Source: CAZGQY01 sp964528035 (lineage in GTDB: Bacteria; Pseudomonadota; Gammaproteobacteria; Methylococcales; UBA1147). Taken from it: DNA of 34,151 nt. Within the stretch, counting starts at the first letter, position 1. Each line of letters starts with the position of its first letter. The stretch is taken from assembly GCA_964528035.1 (NCBI GenBank), contig CAZGQY010000022.1:1-34151 (forward strand), in the 5' to 3' direction. This document shows, one piece after another, positions 26,169 to 34,151 of this stretch. The position numbers were made by a program, and so were the translations under genes. Under the pieces are notes generated by a model. It was not told the origin of the DNA, did not search any database, and saw only the letters and a program-made list of their open reading frames with translations.

Positions 26169-27927
26169 AAAATGCATACAAAATGAGCCTGCGGTTTTGT
26201 CTGCAATGCTGACGCCTGAGCGTTCACAAAAATTGGATCTATTGGTGCATTTGATCGCAAATAGTCAGGAAGTGCTGGTCATATGCGGGCCAGAAGGAAT
26301 TGGTAAGTCAAAGCTCATGCAATTGGCTGAGGATCGTAATTCGGAATCATGGACGGTTTGTCGACTGACTGCATCCCGCGATTTAACTTTTTTGGGGATT
26401 CAGCGAAATTTACTCAATTCTATTGGGGGTGATCAGGTTGATATGGTTATCGCCAGTACCCTGCGGGAGAAATTACAGGGAATCCAAAAAAACAATCAGC
26501 GACTGGTACTCCTTCTGGATGATGCCGGAGTTTTAGCCCCAGGTATTTTGACGTCAGTTTGCAGGTTCGTAGAATCCTGTCCCGCGTTGCGTGTGGTGTT
26601 CTCGCTGACGGCGGATCGTCTGCACCTAATGGCATCCTCGGATCCTGACGTGGAGAATTGTCAAGTTATTGAACTTCCGCCGTTGAACGAACAACAATGT
26701 GGTGATTATTTAAAGCTGCTTTCGGCAAATCCGAACTCATTGATACCACTGAAAACACTAAAGCCACATTTGATACAGAGAGTTTATCGAGAGAGTCATG
26801 GAGTTCCGGGGCGAATACTGGGACTGTTGCCAGAGGTTGCAAAAGGCGATGGCATGAGTGTGCGACAGACACCGTTCCCCATCTTTTCTTTGTTAATATT
26901 TTGTATTGCTGTATTGGCCGGGTATTTATTATGGGATGGTTCCACATTAGATTCTGACGTTTTAGTCAGCGGTGTACCGGGGGGGGGGATTACCGGTTCG
27001 AATTCTCCTGTAGCAAACATCGGGTTACCGGGCTTGAAGTTACAGAAAAAGGAGCCTAAAGCGACTGCCGATGCAGACAGTGAAAGAATCGTTCTCGCGA
27101 AGGATAAATCGTCAGAAAATTTTACTACGCAAATTGAAGTGGATTCTGATCAGGAGCTTATAGTAGATCAGGATTCTCTTTCATCAAATGAAAACTCGTC
27201 GATTTTAGCGAAGGAATTGGGTGATGGGGATCAGTTAGATAAACAATTGGAATCTGTTTTGACTCCTGGCAAAGTAGTTAAGCCGATTGATGAACCGATC
27301 AATCCGATGAATCAGGGGATTGTAAACGAAACAGTGAATATGTTGGTTAATAATTCTCTATTACCTGAAAATGACGCAGATGCGTTAATCCGGAGTGTTG
27401 ATAAAGAGAATCGTAATCAATCATTGGAGCAATCACCTTCAGACCAGGCAATGCTGGAATTTTCTTCTGGAACCTCTGATAGCGTCGATGATTTTTCCAG
27501 GGACGAATTGATTGCTGATGCGGTGGAAATTGAAAACCAAAGCCTATCTGCCACTGATCATGAACATAGCGTCCAGGTGACCGCGGATCCTGATCCTAGT
27601 CATCAGCCTAAAAAAGACTCGCTTGGATTTAGAGACGCTCAGTGGATACTTAAACAAAAGCCAAACAGCTACACATTACAGTTAATGGCTGTAAAAGACT
27701 CCAAGTCCATGCAGACATTTATTAGAAAACATCCTGGCTTAAGTGAATTAGCGGTTTTTAGAACCAGGAAAAGTGGCGGTGCCTGGTACGCGTTGATTCA
27801 GGGTCAGTATGATTCCTTGAGTGCTGCAAAAAAAGCGGCCGGACAGTTACCTGCAGAGTTACAAAAAGCCTGGCCCCGGAAACTTAAATCTGTACACAAA
27901 GCGATCGCTTCATTTGGAGAGCAATAA
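26149..27927 (+). CDS. DamX-like AAA ATPase with SPOR domain
   Basis: A 592-residue inner-membrane protein. Residues 20-235 form an ATPase with Walker A GPEGIGKSK (47-55) and Walker B LVLLLDD (119-125). A single membrane segment (about 243-263) leads to a long acidic, low-complexity periplasmic linker. Residues about 504-585 are a SPOR domain (YTLQLMAVKDSKSM...WYALIQGQYDSL), which binds denuded septal peptidoglycan. DamX downstream of aroB, acting in cell division, is the usual arrangement in gammaproteobacteria; E. coli DamX lacks most of the ATPase part. The start overlaps aroB by 20 bases. A run of ten G bases (26979-26988) lies just after the membrane segment and would frameshift if it changed length. 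Confidence 0.85.
   Translation: MNTEESEKCIQNEPAVLSAMLTPERSQKLDLLVHLIANSQEVLVICGPEGIGKSKLMQLAEDRNSESWTVCRLTASRDLTFLGIQRNLLNSIGGDQVDMVIASTLREKLQGIQKNNQRLVLLLDDAGVLAPGILTSVCRFVESCPALRVVFSLTADRLHLMASSDPDVENCQVIELPPLNEQQCGDYLKLLSANPNSLIPLKTLKPHLIQRVYRESHGVPGRILGLLPEVAKGDGMSVRQTPFPIFSLLIFCIAVLAGYLLWDGSTLDSDVLVSGVPGGGITGSNSPVANIGLPGLKLQKKEPKATADADSERIVLAKDKSSENFTTQIEVDSDQELIVDQDSLSSNENSSILAKELGDGDQLDKQLESVLTPGKVVKPIDEPINPMNQGIVNETVNMLVNNSLLPENDADALIRSVDKENRNQSLEQSPSDQAMLEFSSGTSDSVDDFSRDELIADAVEIENQSLSATDHEHSVQVTADPDPSHQPKKDSLGFRDAQWILKQKPNSYTLQLMAVKDSKSMQTFIRKHPGLSELAVFRTRKSGGAWYALIQGQYDSLSAAKKAAGQLPAELQKAWPRKLKSVHKAIASFGEQ
26979..26988 (+). repeat. G10 homopolymer inside the SPOR-domain gene
   Basis: Ten consecutive G bases spanning the end of codon Pro277 and codons Gly278-Gly280, directly after the membrane segment. 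Loss of one G puts a TAG in frame at 27011-27013; gain of one G leads to a TAA about 25 codons on. Either would remove the periplasmic linker and SPOR domain. Confidence 0.85.
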
Positions 27928-28002
27928 TAGGTAGGGGAGTATGAGTGGTAATTTAGCCTCTCTGATTGTACCGGATGGGTAATCGGGATTTTGCAACAAA
28001 GG

Positions 28003-28170
28003 CTAAGGAGCGAGGTTTTAATAATATGCGAAAGATTGACGCAGGATTATTGTTTGTCTTGAAGGCGTAGCAACAGGCGCATAGCAGGGCTACGCAACTG
28101 TTGCTACAACACAGAAGACGGACAATAAGACAAGTCAAGATTCGTATATTATTGAATCCTCGCTCCTAAA
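28003..28170 (-). repeat. MITE-like palindromic repeat, full copy B
   Basis: A 168-base element, the same length as the copy at 6031-6198 and in the opposite orientation. Terminal inverted repeats AGGAGCGAGG(T/A)TT-AATAATAT match over 27 bases with three mismatches. The centre forms a long hairpin (GTAGCAACAG...CTGTTGCTAC around GCATAGC-AGG-GCTACGC). No coding potential. It occupies half of the 339-base gap between the convergent SPOR-domain gene and cobK; the remaining bases hold nothing recognisable. Confidence 0.87.
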
Positions 28171-28266
28171 GAGGTGGGGTGCATGATCTGAGTCATCAAT
28201 GGCCTGCATTCTGGTCTTCTGAATTTATCAAGGCAACAAGAATTAATTGGGTGCAATATTACCTGG

Positions 28267-28998
28267 TTACGAAATTGATGCTAAAGATTCAATCAGATCA
28301 TTGATTCTGTCGAACTGTTTATCTGCTGTGGGTGGAGACGGACGGGCAAGCATTACTACTGGACACTGCATTTTTCGGGCTGCGAGTATCTTTGCGTAGA
28401 CTGATTGGCTACCACTGTTTTTGCTGATAAGCACATCAAAATTGTTTTTCTTAAATAGCCTTATTTCATCATCTAACTGAAAAGGGCCTTTATTTTCGAG
28501 TATCTTAATCCTTGGCCATTGTTGATGATGCGCTTGTGTTAAGCAGCGAATAGTCCAATATTGATGCTCAGGAATCTGGTTCGCGTATTTTAGCGCCGAT
28601 GCACCGATGGTGAAAAATGGATTTTTAAAGGTTACGATGCTGGTTATTACTTCGGTAATTCCGGTTTCTTCCACCCAGTGATCTTTTCCAGTAGGCTGCC
28701 ATGCGGGTCGCCGGTACTGCCAGACGGGGATATTCGTCTCACTAGACGATTTTACCGCGTTGTTGCTGATAATATTTGCGTAGGGGTGGCTTATATCCAA
28801 AATTAATTCTATCTGATTGGATATCAAGTATTGGTTGAGACTCGCAATTCCTTCGAACCCACCACTTCGAATAGTCATTGATTTAGCAACCAGGCACTTT
28901 TGTTTAACCTGGCTATAGCTAATATCGAAGCCCTGTGCAGAGAGTTTTTTTGCTGCCATCCAGGCCTCACCGATCCCGCCTAAGATCAGGATTTTCAT
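28267..28998 (-). CDS. cobK: Precorrin-6A reductase
   Basis: CobK (or its cobalt-substrate form CbiJ) reduces the macrocycle of precorrin-6A with NADPH in corrin-ring synthesis. The 243-residue protein opens with MKILILGGIGEAWMAAKKL, the nucleotide-binding start, and has the family motifs ILDISHPYA and ISKNSGS. ATG at 28998 was chosen: it overlaps the cbiD stop as ATGA, whereas the longer frame from 29049 would overlap cbiD by over 50 bases. Pairing with cbiD resembles Pseudomonas, where CbiD stands in for CobF. No other cobalamin genes are in the window. Confidence 0.88.
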   Translation of the reverse strand: MKILILGGIGEAWMAAKKLSAQGFDISYSQVKQKCLVAKSMTIRSGGFEGIASLNQYLISNQIELILDISHPYANIISNNAVKSSSETNIPVWQYRRPAWQPTGKDHWVEETGITEVITSIVTFKNPFFTIGASALKYANQIPEHQYWTIRCLTQAHHQQWPRIKILENKGPFQLDDEIRLFKKNNFDVLISKNSGSQSVYAKILAARKMQCPVVMLARPSPPTADKQFDRINDLIESLASIS

Positions 28999-30092
28999 GA
29001 GGTATTTGGGTAATGCGCCAGTGCAGCTCCTTTTCGATCCAGAACCCATACATCGATTTCAATAGTTGCAGGGAGGATGGTTTCTGCAATATTACAGGCT
29101 ATCTGACAAATTCTTTGCGCTAATGGGATGTTCGCGTCGATAGCCAATTCTACAGCTTGAAGACTGGTGTTAGATCTTTTAATTGCGGTCACCAGTGATT
29201 GCTGAGCATTTAAGTCGTCGGCTATTTTTGCTAAAAAGGTAAAATCAATGGAAGATTTATCGCTGTGTAAGTTCAGTGCACCTCCGGCAAATTTACTGAT
29301 TTTTCCAAACCCACCGGTCAGAGTTAATCTTTGTACGGGGTGTTTTTTCAAATATTTGAGTACCGCGCCGACATAGTCGCCCATTTCTATGAGCGCTGAT
29401 TCGTCGACCTTCAATTTTTTTTTTGCGAAATTTTCGCTACTCGATCCTGTGCAAGCGACAAGATGGTGAATGGAGTTCGCAAGAGCTACGTCTATACTTT
29501 GATGGATAGAAGCGATATAAGCAGCGCAGGAGAACGGTCGTACGATACCCGTGGTACCAAGGATGGACAGTCCACCTAGGATACCAATCCTTGCATTCAT
29601 TGTTTTAAGAGCGAGTTGTTTCCCATTCTTAACGCCTATAGTGACTTTAAACCCGCCCTGATAGTTAAAAGCTTTAGCGGAACGTTTTAAATGTGCCGAG
29701 ATCATTTGTCTGGGTACTGGGTTAATCGCTGGTTCTCCGACAGCCAGACTCAGTCCGTGTTTAGTCACAGTACCGACACCTTCTCCAGAAAAAAATGCAA
29801 TTCCTGGCTCTTGTTTCAGTGAAAGCTGAACAATGATTAAGGCTTTATGGGTGACGTCCGGATCATCGCCTGCGTCTTTTATTACGCAGGCTTCTACAAA
29901 GGAATTACTTCGAAAACAGGAGGATATATTAAATCGGACACATTGTCCTTTTGGTAAGTTTATGTTGATTTCTTTAGGGCTATGACCACTTAATAGTAAT
30001 TCTGCCGCAGCAGTTGCCGCGGCAGTTGCACAGGCGCCGGTGGTAAAACCGGTTCTAAGAGGGCGCTTGGTTTCATGAGTTTCCTCGCGCAT
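28995..30092 (-). CDS. cbiD: Cobalt-precorrin-5B C1-methyltransferase
   Basis: CbiD methylates C1 and assists loss of the two-carbon fragment during corrin-ring contraction. The 365-residue length is typical. It carries the N-terminal signature LRTGFTTGACATAA, AGDDPDVTHKA, SGEGVGTVTKHGL and TGGFGKISKFAGG. It is coupled to cobK by a 4-base overlap. Only 92 bases separate it from the upstream protease gene, too little for a cobalamin riboswitch, and none was seen; it may be cotranscribed with the protease pair. A run of ten A bases on the coding strand (29415-29424) encodes KKK in NFAKKKLK. Confidence 0.93.
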   Translation of the reverse strand: MREETHETKRPLRTGFTTGACATAAATAAAELLLSGHSPKEININLPKGQCVRFNISSCFRSNSFVEACVIKDAGDDPDVTHKALIIVQLSLKQEPGIAFFSGEGVGTVTKHGLSLAVGEPAINPVPRQMISAHLKRSAKAFNYQGGFKVTIGVKNGKQLALKTMNARIGILGGLSILGTTGIVRPFSCAAYIASIHQSIDVALANSIHHLVACTGSSSENFAKKKLKVDESALIEMGDYVGAVLKYLKKHPVQRLTLTGGFGKISKFAGGALNLHSDKSSIDFTFLAKIADDLNAQQSLVTAIKRSNTSLQAVELAIDANIPLAQRICQIACNIAETILPATIEIDVWVLDRKGAALAHYPNTS

Positions 30093-30184
30093 GGTCAGAT
30101 ATACGCGTATTGTGATCGTGTTGGTTTCATAGCGAAAATTTTGAGTCTGAGATTGGAATGGTTGCCACCGGATAATATTTAGCG

Positions 30185-31510
30185 TTACAAGGTAAATTTA
30201 AGATTGTCGATAAGTAATCCAGGTAATCTCATACTGGCTAGAGATCTTCGCTCATAGGTGTCTGTATCAAGAATCCATTCTCGATCAATGCTAATAGCTT
30301 CGAGGTTGTTGCCAAGTATATTAAATAGACTGTCATCAAAGCGTAGTGGGTTTATGGGTGCTTTAATCTGTCCATTTTCAACCAGAAAGCAAGCAAAACG
30401 GGTCATACCCGTAATGGCACACTGGTTCATGTCGGAGAAATTGGAGTACCATAAATTATTGATATATAGCCCTGTATCTAGCTTGCGGAATACGTCGGAT
30501 CGGGCCAGGTCACCCGCTAAAAAATCCAAAGATTCTGGTATTTCGATGTCGGCATTCACTGATAAATTATATTCACTTGCGCTTCTTGAATTGATTAGCA
30601 TGTCGCAGAGCTGACCCTTATCAATGAGTGTGACAAGCGGTGGTTTTTTGAAGCCATTATGGGTAAAACCGGGGATAAGACCATCGGCGTTGTTTTCAAA
30701 TAGCGAGACCCCAGAGTGGAGATTGACCTGGCCACTGGCAAGTTTTTGTAGTGGGGTTTGTTGGGTCTTGTGGTTCTTGGCACCAAACCCTTGCCAGGCC
30801 AGGGTCATCATCAATTCACTAACAGCAGCAGGGGCAAGATAGACTCGATAATTATCTGGGTTTATCGTCAACGCTGTTTTACTGAGAAATTCAAGCTGTT
30901 TATGGATTGTCTCGATCTTGGCAAGAAAACGTTCACTGTTCCAGTTAAAATCGGAATATCGGGATTTTACCGCCTTGTCAGTATGGATATAACAACTCCA
31001 GTCAAAATTAAAACTTGATCTGGAATGCCAGTTCCGTTGTCCCAATGAATTGGCGAATCCGCGATAAATGATACCATTTGAAAACAGTCCGACTAAATCC
31101 AGGCCTTTTGAGCTGGAAATAATCTCCTCTATAATCAAATGAGTTTCCGAAAACGAATCTGTAGCAATTAGCTCGCTGTTATGGATTTCTGTATTAATTA
31201 AAAGAAATGGATCTTTCGGACTGACTCTAATCTGGTTTCGTAACGATTCAATAACGTGGTTGGCTCTGTTTAAGTCATCTTTTTCATTGCCACCAATATT
31301 GAATTGAGCCGAGGCCTGACGATTTTCCAGAATCAGACGTAAACTGATTTGTATTTGGTGTACGGAACCGGCATTGCGTATCTTACCGTAATTCATCTGG
31401 ACAAAATCTGAATCTTCTGCGAGTGCATTTGCGAGCAATATTTCGTCATCCAGCAAACCATCGGAAAGTTGTTGGAATAAATCGAAAAAGGATTGTTTGA
31501 TCTGCTTCAT
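30185..31510 (-). CDS. PmbA/TldE-like metalloprotease subunit
   Basis: A 441-residue protein of the TldD/PmbA family, of the type lacking the zinc motif. In E. coli the TldE subunit pairs with TldD in a heterodimeric protease that trims unfolded peptides and matures microcin B17. Family features include PLQKLASGQVNLHSGVSLF, a PGFTHNG-type loop and the C-terminal GMTRFACFLVENGQI. Its start overlaps the TldD-like stop by four bases (31507-31510), so the subunits are translationally coupled, as expected for partners. The divergent sequence and adjacency to its partner suggest a paralogous pair rather than the housekeeping TldD/PmbA, which are usually unlinked in gammaproteobacteria. Confidence 0.82.
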   Translation of the reverse strand: MKQIKQSFFDLFQQLSDGLLDDEILLANALAEDSDFVQMNYGKIRNAGSVHQIQISLRLILENRQASAQFNIGGNEKDDLNRANHVIESLRNQIRVSPKDPFLLINTEIHNSELIATDSFSETHLIIEEIISSSKGLDLVGLFSNGIIYRGFANSLGQRNWHSRSSFNFDWSCYIHTDKAVKSRYSDFNWNSERFLAKIETIHKQLEFLSKTALTINPDNYRVYLAPAAVSELMMTLAWQGFGAKNHKTQQTPLQKLASGQVNLHSGVSLFENNADGLIPGFTHNGFKKPPLVTLIDKGQLCDMLINSRSASEYNLSVNADIEIPESLDFLAGDLARSDVFRKLDTGLYINNLWYSNFSDMNQCAITGMTRFACFLVENGQIKAPINPLRFDDSLFNILGNNLEAISIDREWILDTDTYERRSLASMRLPGLLIDNLKFTL

Positions 31511-32937
31511 TCACCGCCCCCAAAAATATCTGTATCAGCAAATACACAGGCCGGCGAGGCATGGCCAACTCGAATGGCCTGATTGGGTTCCCCTTTCCCA
31601 CAAGTGGGTACGGAAAGCACGGCAAAGCTGGCTGGGTCGCCCACTGATTTTAGATTGCGCCAGAAATCACTCGAAATACCGCGATAGTTTGGGTTCTTAA
31701 TAATCCCTCTAAGTTCTCCGTCTTTGATGATGCGTCCCAGTTCACAGCCAAATTGAAATTTATTTCTGCTGTCATCTATGGACCAGGATCGATTGGTGTC
31801 CATTAAAATTCCATTCTCAATGGATGCGACCATATCGTTGAACGAGGTTTCTCCAGGTTCCAGATTAATATTCGCCATACGATCAATAGGCGGTCTGTTC
31901 CAATCGCAACTTCGGCTGGTGGCTACACCGGAAAGCCCGGCTCTGGACTGTGATGTTATACCGCCCAGCGGGCGTAATAAAATACCGTCTTTTATTAGAA
32001 ATTCACGTTTCGCCGGGCTACCTTCATCATCGTATTGATAGCTGGCGATTTGCTGGGGTTGATTTGGGTTGAAGCTAATGTTCAATAGGTTCGAGCCATA
32101 TTTATATTTACCAAACATATCTAATGTAACAAAACTGGTGCCCGCATAATTGCGTTCATCACCGAGGATTCGATCGAGTTCGAGAGGGTGGCCAATACTT
32201 TCATGAATTTGAAGAATCATCTGACTTGGCATCAACAATAGATCTTTGTTTCCACCGGGACAGTTGGGTGCCTCCAGTAGGGCTAAAGATTGCTCGGCTA
32301 TTATTTTTGCTCGGTAACCGAGGTCGGCGTTAAGAATGCTCTCATAGCCTGATTGTGATCCCGTTTCTATTCCAAATGTTCGTTTTTGAGTTTCTCGGCC
32401 ATTGTTAGCAACAGCTCCAAGATAGGGTGTGAGATAAGAAAAGGATTGTTGAAGTTCTATATCAGGTGTAACAAAAATTATTTCGGATTGGCATGAGTAA
32501 AAAACCACCCACCAATCGACGATTACATCATGGATGTTTAGTCGCTGGTCGATTTTACGCATCTCTTCAAGCTTGGTTTCAAGATCTATACTGTCCCAGG
32601 GTTGTGCAATGGGAGAATGGTATTGACCGGAAAGCTTGGGGCGGGGCAGTGTGGTGGGTGAAATTAACTGAAAACGGGAATTATCATTTGCCCAATTTTG
32701 CGCTCGTTGTATGGCTTTTTTTAACCCGGATCGGCTTGTATCGCTAGTGGCGGCATAGCCTGTGCCGTTGCCGTCGGAGACCGATATGTAGGCGCCCTGA
32801 CTATAGAAATTTGCTATCGGTTCAAATATGCTTTGTCGCATTGAAATTGTTTGCCTGCGTTGGTTCACTAAACGCATCGAACAAAAATCCACAGCAGGTA
32901 TCAGGGATTTGAATAGGGAAGTTATGGAGTCTGGCAT
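31507..32937 (-). CDS. TldD-like zinc metalloprotease
   Basis: A 476-residue TldD-family protease. The zinc motif HESIGH (245-250) is followed by PLELDRILGDERNYAGTSF, characteristic of a branch distinct from canonical E. coli TldD (which has a GLEGD-type continuation). The C-terminal PTCGKGEPNQAIRVGHASPAC provides the third zinc-site region. The ATG at 32937 has a weak ribosome binding site; no better start was seen. It is coupled to the PmbA-like gene and divergent from the membrane protein at 33017 across 79 bases. Substrate unknown; peptide maturation is possible, but no candidate precursor with a recognisable leader was found. Confidence 0.85.
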   Translation of the reverse strand: MPDSITSLFKSLIPAVDFCSMRLVNQRRQTISMRQSIFEPIANFYSQGAYISVSDGNGTGYAATSDTSRSGLKKAIQRAQNWANDNSRFQLISPTTLPRPKLSGQYHSPIAQPWDSIDLETKLEEMRKIDQRLNIHDVIVDWWVVFYSCQSEIIFVTPDIELQQSFSYLTPYLGAVANNGRETQKRTFGIETGSQSGYESILNADLGYRAKIIAEQSLALLEAPNCPGGNKDLLLMPSQMILQIHESIGHPLELDRILGDERNYAGTSFVTLDMFGKYKYGSNLLNISFNPNQPQQIASYQYDDEGSPAKREFLIKDGILLRPLGGITSQSRAGLSGVATSRSCDWNRPPIDRMANINLEPGETSFNDMVASIENGILMDTNRSWSIDDSRNKFQFGCELGRIIKDGELRGIIKNPNYRGISSDFWRNLKSVGDPASFAVLSVPTCGKGEPNQAIRVGHASPACVFADTDIFGGGE

Positions 32938-33016
32938 CGAAGTTTACATTGGCTTGGTTGTAGAGAGTATATTGGGTACATAGGATGCCCTTTGGTTATA
33001 TGCAAACACTGGAAAA

Positions 33017-33715
33017 ATGGAAATAATTGTTCTTTTCGGGTCATTACATTTGGCTTATCTTTATTCCTGGTTGACTATCTGGGTGCTGTTCCCGGTTATC
33101 GCATTAAAATTTATGGATAAGCGTGGGTTGAAAAAGCTTGCGTTGGCTCTGTGTGTAGTCACTGTTTTCCAGGAAGGTGTTGATTATTGGGCGCGATTAA
33201 GACTTCGCGATTTAAGCCTGCTGTTGGATTTACCACTGCATTATTGCCATTTAGCGCAGATTTGGTCAATGATACTTTTGTTTTATAGGCAGCAACTTTT
33301 GTTCGAAATAACTTATTTTTGGGGTCTGGCTGGCGCATTACAGGCCATGTTAACACCAGACTTTAATGCTTTTGGCGGCCAGTTGTCAGTTTTTTTATTT
33401 TTTAGCCATCATGGTTTACTTATACTCACAATATTTTGGCTGATATTTGTTATGGGATATCGATGCAGGCGCTGGGCAGTGATTCGAGTTTTACTGGCGA
33501 CGAATTTGATTATGATCTTGGTGTATGCAGTTGATTCGACGATTGGGGCGAATTACATGTATTTACGAAAAAGCCCGCTAAGCGCCAGTCCGTTTATTTA
33601 TGGGGATTGGCCTGATTACATATTGAATATGGAAGTTATTGCATTAATCATGATGGCACTATTGCAGATGCCAATGACCTTTGACCGATACAGGGTCGTA
33701 CGAAACAGGAAATAG
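33017..33715 (+). CDS. YwaF/TMEM164-like integral membrane protein
   Basis: A 232-residue protein with about six membrane segments. The core LPLHYCHLAQI (Cys77 flanked by His75 and His78), a TPDFNAF loop, FFSHHG (His131, His132) and a late NYMYLRKSP mark the TIGR02206 (B. subtilis YwaF) family. Its mammalian relative TMEM164 has, from memory, been described as a phospholipid acyltransferase that uses a conserved cysteine; Cys77 is the plausible equivalent here. The ATG at 33017 is preceded by GGA seven bases upstream. It is a single gene divergent from the protease pair. Family assignment is fairly sure, activity is inference. Confidence 0.82.
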   Translation: MEIIVLFGSLHLAYLYSWLTIWVLFPVIALKFMDKRGLKKLALALCVVTVFQEGVDYWARLRLRDLSLLLDLPLHYCHLAQIWSMILLFYRQQLLFEITYFWGLAGALQAMLTPDFNAFGGQLSVFLFFSHHGLLILTIFWLIFVMGYRCRRWAVIRVLLATNLIMILVYAVDSTIGANYMYLRKSPLSASPFIYGDWPDYILNMEVIALIMMALLQMPMTFDRYRVVRNRK

Positions 33716-33791
33716 GAATGGTCAGTAGATTTAAGTCGGAGGTTGAGTTGCTGGTAATTCTGCAGTCTAGTATTGGCGGGTAGAATGAGTG

Positions 33792-33847
33792 GAGAAATGG
33801 CTAACTGTCGGGTATAAGGCGGTCCGTCAGACAGTTAACCATTTCTC
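33792..33847. terminator. Long hairpin downstream of the small membrane peptide gene
   Basis: GAGAAATGGCTAACTGTC (33792-33809) pairs with GACAGTTAACCATTTCTC (33830-33847): 18 bp with one mismatch, 20-base loop. It begins nine bases after the stop of the minus-strand 50-codon gene and 76 bases after the convergent membrane protein gene. No T-run follows, so it may be a factor-dependent terminator, an mRNA-stabilising stem or a repeat. Confidence 0.5.
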
Positions 33848-33856
33848 GATTAAGCC

Positions 33857-34009
33857 TTACCATGCTAGTCCAAAAGTCATAAAAATAAAGACGATTAATA
33901 CTGTTACGGCGGTTTGTGCGTAATCATCCAGATTTGAATGCTGCTCTTCCTGCATAAATGTTTCAATCCGGTTTCTTACCTGATCCCGCATATGAATATG
34001 TGTTGACAT
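33857..34009 (-). CDS. Small single-pass membrane protein, 50 residues
   Basis: A 50-codon frame opening MSTHIHMRDQVRNRIETF and closing VTVLIVFIFMTFGLAW. AGGAG (34016-34020) lies six bases before the ATG. The N-terminal 30 residues are charged and helical, residues 31-50 form one hydrophobic segment, so the product should be a tail-anchored inner-membrane peptide with the N-terminus in the cytoplasm. A long hairpin follows the stop. The good ribosome binding site, amphipathic-plus-membrane layout and terminal hairpin support a real gene. No family recognised; regulatory micropeptide is a guess. Confidence 0.65.
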   Translation of the reverse strand: MSTHIHMRDQVRNRIETFMQEEQHSNLDDYAQTAVTVLIVFIFMTFGLAW

Positions 34010-34117
34010 TAGATGCTCCTCTATAGGGTAATTATGGAAAAATAACAGTTTAAAAAACGAAAAGTAATAGGTTGAATATAAATAAATACTTGCTTGATCG
34101 TAACTGCTCGCCCCTCT

Positions 34118-34151
34118 ATGGGTGATCTGTTCCGGAAGACGCCGTAAATAC
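34118..34151 (+). repeat. Possible start of another palindromic repeat at window edge
   Basis: The last bases, GATCTGTTCCGG then AGACGCCGTAAATAC, resemble GATTGTTCGGG then ACGCGTGAATAC in the repeat at 18995-19095, at the corresponding place. The window ends before the diagnostic ATCCATGTA, so the call is tentative. Confidence 0.4.

Noticed and set aside
30093..30184. Cobalamin riboswitch ahead of cbiD
   Set aside because: Only 92 bases are available and no B12-box-like core was seen; AdoCbl riboswitches need about 200 bases.
33857..34009. The 50-residue peptide as a precursor for the TldD/PmbA-like pair
   Set aside because: It has a C-terminal membrane segment instead of a leader plus a Cys/Ser/Thr-rich core, and a gene on the opposite strand lies between it and the protease genes.

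Overview
The window reads as chromosomal DNA of a gammaproteobacterium of moderate GC (low to mid 40s per cent by eye). Three things point there. The block lptD-surA-pdxA-rsmA lies divergent from amgK-murU, an order also found in Pseudomonas. There is a typical 284-residue RpoH. There is an aroK-aroB-damX-like run. Genus cannot be read from the sequence. No tRNA, rRNA, CRISPR array, transposase or prophage gene was seen.

Layout. 1-2.6 kb: a DUF502 membrane protein and two exported proteins of unknown role. 2.7-9.0 kb (minus): rsmA, pdxA, surA, lptD, the outer-membrane biogenesis block, with a 168-bp palindromic repeat between surA and lptD. 9.1-10.8 kb (plus): amgK-murU, peptidoglycan sugar salvage. 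10.97-14.8 kb (minus): an apparent lipid operon of a patatin-like lipoprotein, a front-end-type desaturase and a desaturase fused to a 2Fe-2S ferredoxin. 15.0-18.9 kb (minus): a secreted proline-rich protein and a 1073-residue secreted protein built from alternating Cys-rich and beta modules. 19.5-22.0 kb (minus): a membrane-anchored spermidine-synthase-like protein. 22.2-23.1 kb (plus): rpoH behind a perfect CIRCE operator. 23.3-24.4 kb (minus): a persulfide dioxygenase-rhodanese fusion. 24.5-27.9 kb (plus): aroK, aroB and a SPOR-domain ATPase. 28.3-32.9 kb (minus): cobK, cbiD and a TldD/PmbA-type protease pair. 33.0-34.0 kb: a YwaF/TMEM164-like membrane protein and a 50-residue membrane peptide.

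The strongest regulatory observation is the perfect HrcA/CIRCE operator in front of rpoH, which would place the heat-shock sigma factor under HrcA. The most unusual proteins are the repeat-built secreted protein at 15.7-18.9 kb and its neighbour, which carries a PPxY motif. Intergenic regions hold several palindromic repeats. Two full copies and one edge copy belong to one MITE-like family. Another repeat shares part of their core but has unrelated arms. A G10 tract inside the SPOR-domain gene could act as a phase-variation switch.
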